Below, in pieces: positions 61,166 to 64,000 of a DNA stretch of 64,000 bases. Under the pieces are notes generated by a model that was not told where the DNA came from, searched no databases, and saw nothing but the letters and a program-made list of their open reading frames with translations. The translations under genes were made by a program, and so were the position numbers. This DNA comes from an uncultured Lachnospiraceae bacterium (GTDB lineage Bacteria; Bacillota; Clostridia; Lachnospirales; Lachnospiraceae), in assembly GCA_947564645.1 (NCBI GenBank), contig CANOCU010000004.1, forward strand, positions 62,001 through 126,000. The letters are read 5' to 3'. Every line of letters begins with the position of its first letter. Within the stretch, counting starts at the first letter, position 1.

Positions 61166-61618
61166 ATGGAAGAATTAAAAGCAACCGGAGAACACAAACA
61201 GTTTATCGTGATCAAGCTGGGAGAAGAACAATACGGCATTGATATCAAATACATCGAAAACATTGTCAGAATGCAGCATATTACCAGAGTGCCGAAGGTA
61301 GATTCCTATCTGAGAGGTGTAATCAATCTGCGCGGGGAAGTGATTCCGGTAATGAGCATTCGGATCAAGATGGGTCTGGAACCGGATCAAGAAACGAAGT
61401 CCAGCCGTATCATCATTTTGAAACTGGGAATGAACGGTTTGATCGGTATTATTGTAGATGAGGTGAAAGAGGTCGTGACTCTGGAGAGCGACCAGATCGA
61501 AAAGATCGCATATGATTCCAAGGATGATAAAGACAGTTTCCTGTGGGGTGTCGGCAAGTGTGCAGGCGGACTGATCTCCTTGCTTGATCTGAATTCGGTC
61601 GTTCTCGAAAACTTATAG
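61166..61618 (+). CDS. cheW: Chemotaxis coupling protein CheW
   Basis: Adaptor that joins receptors to CheA. The 150-residue protein is a single CheW domain: FIVIKLGEEQYGIDIKYIENIVRMQHITRVPKVDSYLRGVINLRGEVIPVMSIRIKMGL is the standard N-terminal half, and IGIIVDEVKEVVTLESDQIE the second. The start ATG follows AAGGGAGGAACGATGAC. It lies between cheA and cheC in the usual Firmicutes order. Confidence 0.97.
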   Translation: MEELKATGEHKQFIVIKLGEEQYGIDIKYIENIVRMQHITRVPKVDSYLRGVINLRGEVIPVMSIRIKMGLEPDQETKSSRIIILKLGMNGLIGIIVDEVKEVVTLESDQIEKIAYDSKDDKDSFLWGVGKCAGGLISLLDLNSVVLENL

Positions 61619-61629
61619 GAGGATGTACA

Positions 61630-62244
61630 GTGGGCGGGATTACATTAGAAGAAATGTCAGATGAATATTTTGATGTTTTGAAGGAACTGGGGAATATCGG
61701 AGCCGGCAATGCCACTACGGCATTGTCGCAGATGATGCAGTGCAAAGTGGATATGTCGGTTCCGCAGGTTAAATTAATGGAGTTTAAAGAACTTGGCCAT
61801 CTTATGGGCGGTGAGGAGATCATTATGGCCGGGATCTATCTCGGTATTGAGGGAGACATCGCCGGAAGCATCATGTTTCTTTTGGAAAAGCAGGCGGCCA
61901 GGCATCTTGTGAATAAGCTGATGGGCACTTCGGTGGAGGGAGAAGAGTTCTCGGAGATGGAATTTTCTGCTCTGAAGGAGGTCGGCAATATTATCACAGC
62001 CGCTTATCTGAATTCCCTTTCTAGCCTGACAAACCTGAAGATCCATCCGTCGGTTCCGGATCTGACAGTGGATATGGCAGGGGCAATCCTGAGCGTTCCG
62101 GCGATCGAGTTCGGAACGCTTGGCGATAAGATGTTATTGATCCAGACACAGTTTTTTGATGAGATGGTGTTGGATGGATATTTTATCCTGGTGCCGAATC
62201 TGGATTCTTATGGTAAGATCTTATCGGCGTTGGGGCTTGTATAG
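61630..62244 (+). CDS. cheC: CheY-P phosphatase CheC
   Basis: Dephosphorylates CheY-P and binds CheD in the adaptation system found in Bacillus and Clostridia. The 204-residue protein has two catalytic motifs of the ExxN type: KELGNIGAGNA near residue 22 and KEVGNIITAAYLNSL near residue 118. There is no FliN domain, separating it from FliY. The start is GTG after ATAGGAGGATGTACA. A 119-bp gap to cheD contains nothing recognisable. Confidence 0.95.
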   Translation: MGGITLEEMSDEYFDVLKELGNIGAGNATTALSQMMQCKVDMSVPQVKLMEFKELGHLMGGEEIIMAGIYLGIEGDIAGSIMFLLEKQAARHLVNKLMGTSVEGEEFSEMEFSALKEVGNIITAAYLNSLSSLTNLKIHPSVPDLTVDMAGAILSVPAIEFGTLGDKMLLIQTQFFDEMVLDGYFILVPNLDSYGKILSALGLV

Positions 62245-62363
62245 GCAGGCACAGATAACCTGCGTCGATGGCTCTGATGAAACATAATGGCAGTTTGGGC
62301 AGCTGAATTGTTACTGATAATGATAAATGTAATTTGATAAATAAAAACAGGAGATGTCATATT

Positions 62364-62849
62364 ATGGGCAATGTGATAAAGGTCGGTATGGCTGATTTGA
62401 ATGTGTGTGTCAGTCCTGACAGCATTACCACGTTGGGACTGGGATCCTGTGTCGGAATAGCGCTCCGTGATCCGGTTACCAAGATCGGCGGGCTGGCGCA
62501 TGTTATGCTTCCGGATAGCACTATTATTCGAAACAATACGAATATCCCGAAATTTGCAGATACTGGAATCGAGGAACTGGTAAAGCAGGTAGTAGCCAGA
62601 GGTGCAAACAGAGGGCGTTTGGTTGCCAAGATTGCGGGAGGCGCGCAGATGTTTGCTTTCCAAAGCAAGAATGATATGGTTCGTGTAGGGGAGAGGAATG
62701 TGGAAGCAAGCAAGAGAAAGCTGGCACAGCTTAGAATACCTGTTATAGCGCAGGATACAGGTAAAAATTATGGAAGAACCGTTATTTTCTATCCGGAGAC
62801 CGGAGATTTTGTGATACGTGCAGTGGGAAAACCGGAAAGTGTGATCTAG
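62364..62849 (+). CDS. cheD: Chemoreceptor glutamine deamidase CheD
   Basis: Deamidates receptor glutamines and forms the CheC-CheD regulatory complex. The 161-residue protein has the catalytic Cys/His region TTLGLGSCVGIALRDPVTKIGGLAHVMLPDS and the Thr/Gly region RLVAKIAGGAQMF, plus the C-terminal GRTVIFYPETGDFVIRAVG. The ATG is chosen because AGGAGATG lies in range; an in-frame ATG 30 bases upstream lies ahead of that site. It follows cheC in the operon. Confidence 0.96.
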   Translation: MGNVIKVGMADLNVCVSPDSITTLGLGSCVGIALRDPVTKIGGLAHVMLPDSTIIRNNTNIPKFADTGIEELVKQVVARGANRGRLVAKIAGGAQMFAFQSKNDMVRVGERNVEASKRKLAQLRIPVIAQDTGKNYGRTVIFYPETGDFVIRAVGKPESVI

Positions 62850-62882
62850 CAAGCCGGATAAAAGGTGTGAAAGGATTATAAG

Positions 62883-63263
62883 TTGGAGAACGAGACTGTA
62901 AATACCGTTGAAGAAATTGAAAATGAGCAGGAAATTTTGCCCGATGCGGAAAGCTCTGCGGAGCGGGAGGCACGGGAGAAGAGGGAAGCAAAAGCAAGGG
63001 CATTCAGAGCAAAGCAGCGCAAATTGATACCGCCTTTTGTAATGCTGCTTGCCGGTGCAGCCACCAGCATAACGCTTCGAATCCAACATTATGATACGAA
63101 GTCTATGCTGATCATTTTGTTGTGTGTGCTGATCGTGTTTTATATAGCGGGATGTGTTTACAAAGGTATGCTTGACAGATTCGAGCATCAGCTTGAAGAG
63201 GCCGACATGGAAGAAGGCGAAGTCATCGAGAAGGAACTCGCGGAAGAAGGTAAGACAAGATAG
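62883..63263 (+). CDS. Small membrane protein of unknown function in the che operon
   Basis: A 126-residue protein I do not recognise. The N-terminal 47 residues are highly charged with a predicted coiled coil (EREAREKREAKARAFRAKQRK). Two hydrophobic segments follow (about 49-63 and 73-92), then an acidic C-terminal tail (EEADMEEGEVIEKELAEEG). The start is TTG with AAAGGA nine bases upstream; the next ATG lies far inside. It sits between cheD and fliA, where a regulator of sigma-28 or of chemotaxis signalling would be plausible, but no function is shown. In Bacillus the membrane protein genes of this region (swrB) lie after sigD rather than before it. Confidence 0.7.
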   Translation: MENETVNTVEEIENEQEILPDAESSAEREAREKREAKARAFRAKQRKLIPPFVMLLAGAATSITLRIQHYDTKSMLIILLCVLIVFYIAGCVYKGMLDRFEHQLEEADMEEGEVIEKELAEEGKTR

Positions 63264-63372
63264 TTTCAGAAGCGGTCAGATAAGCCCGGAAGTATGATTC
63301 CAGGCATATATTCAGGGATACTGCAGATCAGTTGGCAGTATTCACGAAAAAGTAAGGATGAATAGAGCATAG

Positions 63373-64000
63373 ATGGATGAGGCAGGCAAGAAGAAACTTT
63401 GGGAGGAGTATGCAAAAGCAAAATCTCCTGAGATCAGAGAAAAAATCATATTGGAGTATGCCCCGCTTGTAAAGGTTGTGGCAGGTCGCTTGAGCATGTA
63501 TCTCGGATATAACGTAGAGTATGAGGATCTGGTCAGCTATGGTATATTCGGACTCATCGATGCCATAGATAAATTTGACTTCTTAAAAGACGTTAAATTC
63601 GAAACCTATGCGAGTCTGAGGATCAGAGGGTCCATTCTGGATCAGATCCGTAAGATGGACTGGATCCCGCGTACGATCAGGCAGAAGCAGAAGAAGATCG
63701 ATGCGGTGATCAGGGATATTGAGACAAAATATGGCAGGAGCGCTACCGACGAGGAGATTTCGACGGGGCTTGGCATTACCGGAGATGAGTATCTGGACTG
63801 GCAGTCTCAGATGAAGATCACGAATGTGGTCTCACTGAATGAGTTTCTGGAACAGGGAAGCGAGGTCCCTAATGAGGCCGGACAGAGCAGGAGCACACAG
63901 TTTGACAGTCCGGAAGAGGTGCTGGAGCGGGATGAACTGAAGAAGATGCTGACAGAATCCCTTGATATCCTGACGGAGAAGGAGCGCAAAGTTATTGTTC
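63373..64000 (+). CDS. fliA: RNA polymerase sigma factor FliA/SigD (3' end outside window)
   Basis: Flagellar sigma-28 factor that transcribes filament and chemoreceptor genes. The frame is open to the window end, with about 209 residues visible of an expected 240-260. Region 2 is EYAPLVKVVAGRLSMYLGYNVEYEDLVSYGIFGLIDAIDKFD ... FETYASLRIRGSILDQIRKMDWIPRTIRQ, characteristic of sigma-28; region 3 includes GRSATDEEISTGLGI; region 4 begins LDILTEKERKVIV. The start ATG at 63373 has AAGGATG about 15 bases upstream, a poor site. It ends the operon order seen in Bacillus (cheC-cheD-sigD), with one extra gene before it. Confidence 0.94.
   Translation, partial: MDEAGKKKLWEEYAKAKSPEIREKIILEYAPLVKVVAGRLSMYLGYNVEYEDLVSYGIFGLIDAIDKFDFLKDVKFETYASLRIRGSILDQIRKMDWIPRTIRQKQKKIDAVIRDIETKYGRSATDEEISTGLGITGDEYLDWQSQMKITNVVSLNEFLEQGSEVPNEAGQSRSTQFDSPEEVLERDELKKMLTESLDILTEKERKVIV

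Noticed and set aside
59529-61184. Long antisense open frame (about 551 codons) opposite cheA
   Set aside because: It mirrors a complete, well-conserved cheA; the translated product is rich in His, Arg, Leu and Cys without any domain and has no ribosome-binding site.
62208-63188. Antisense open frame opposite cheD and the small membrane protein gene
   Set aside because: Shadow of cheD; composition is not protein-like and no minus-strand promoter is seen.
1-64000. CRISPR arrays, tRNA or rRNA genes, transposases, prophage genes
   Set aside because: I looked for regular spaced repeats, cloverleaf-like or rRNA-like sequences and transposase- or phage-like proteins and saw none.

Overview
The window looks like chromosome of a spore-forming, flagellated Clostridia, most likely a member of the Lachnospiraceae. 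The reasons are the sporulation genes (a SpoVA-family gene, gpr, spoIIP, sigK), the dprA-topA-codY block, and a very long fla/che operon in the Firmicutes order. Base composition is close to half GC, Shine-Dalgarno sequences are strong (AGGAGG type), and several genes appear to start at GTG or TTG. The taxonomic call is inference from gene content and protein style, not from a marker-gene comparison.

Layout. (1) 1-950: the 3' end of a shikimate kinase gene and a SpoVAE-like membrane protein. (2) 1122-16148: a catabolic island. An IclR regulator converges with a lactate-racemase (LarA) family gene. LarA is divergent from a co-directional set: ABC sugar importer (binding lipoprotein plus two permeases, no ATPase), a large glycoside-hydrolase-like cytoplasmic protein, two paralogous FAD-dependent oxidoreductases, a ThDP enzyme resembling glyoxylate carboligase, a metal-dependent TIM-barrel isomerase/epimerase and a D-2-hydroxyacid dehydrogenase. 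The 378-bp LarA/importer gap holds two back-to-back sigma-A-type promoters and a 31-bp palindrome just downstream of the importer promoter. (3) 16419-18295: a zinc-ribbon membrane protein and a TPM-domain protein. (4) 18444-25149: rpsT (minus strand), gpr, spoIIP, lepA, hemW and sigK. (5) 25598-31610: comM/yifB, dprA, topA, codY. (6) 31833-64000: one uninterrupted plus-strand flagellar/chemotaxis operon, flgB flgC fliE fliF fliG fliH fliI fliJ motE-like fliK flgD (TIGR02530-type gene) flgE flbD motA motB fliL fliM fliY cheY fliO fliP fliQ fliR flhB flhA flhF flhG pilZ cheB cheA cheW cheC cheD (small membrane protein) fliA, with fliA running off the right edge.

How the parts work together. The catabolic island reads as one regulated pathway: import of a sugar or sugar derivative, intracellular processing by the hydrolase-like protein and the flavoenzymes, then two- and three-carbon chemistry (ThDP carboligation or decarboxylation, isomerisation, 2-hydroxyacid reduction, possibly racemisation by LarA). 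The substrate cannot be read from sequence; this is the most likely place for an undescribed pathway. The fla/che operon encodes most of the export gate, basal body, C-ring, stator, hook and chemotaxis core, starting with a sigma-A-like promoter and ending in the flagellar sigma factor. flgG, filament genes, cheR and receptors are not in the window. CodY sits directly upstream of this operon and has a CodY-box-like site in its own promoter region.
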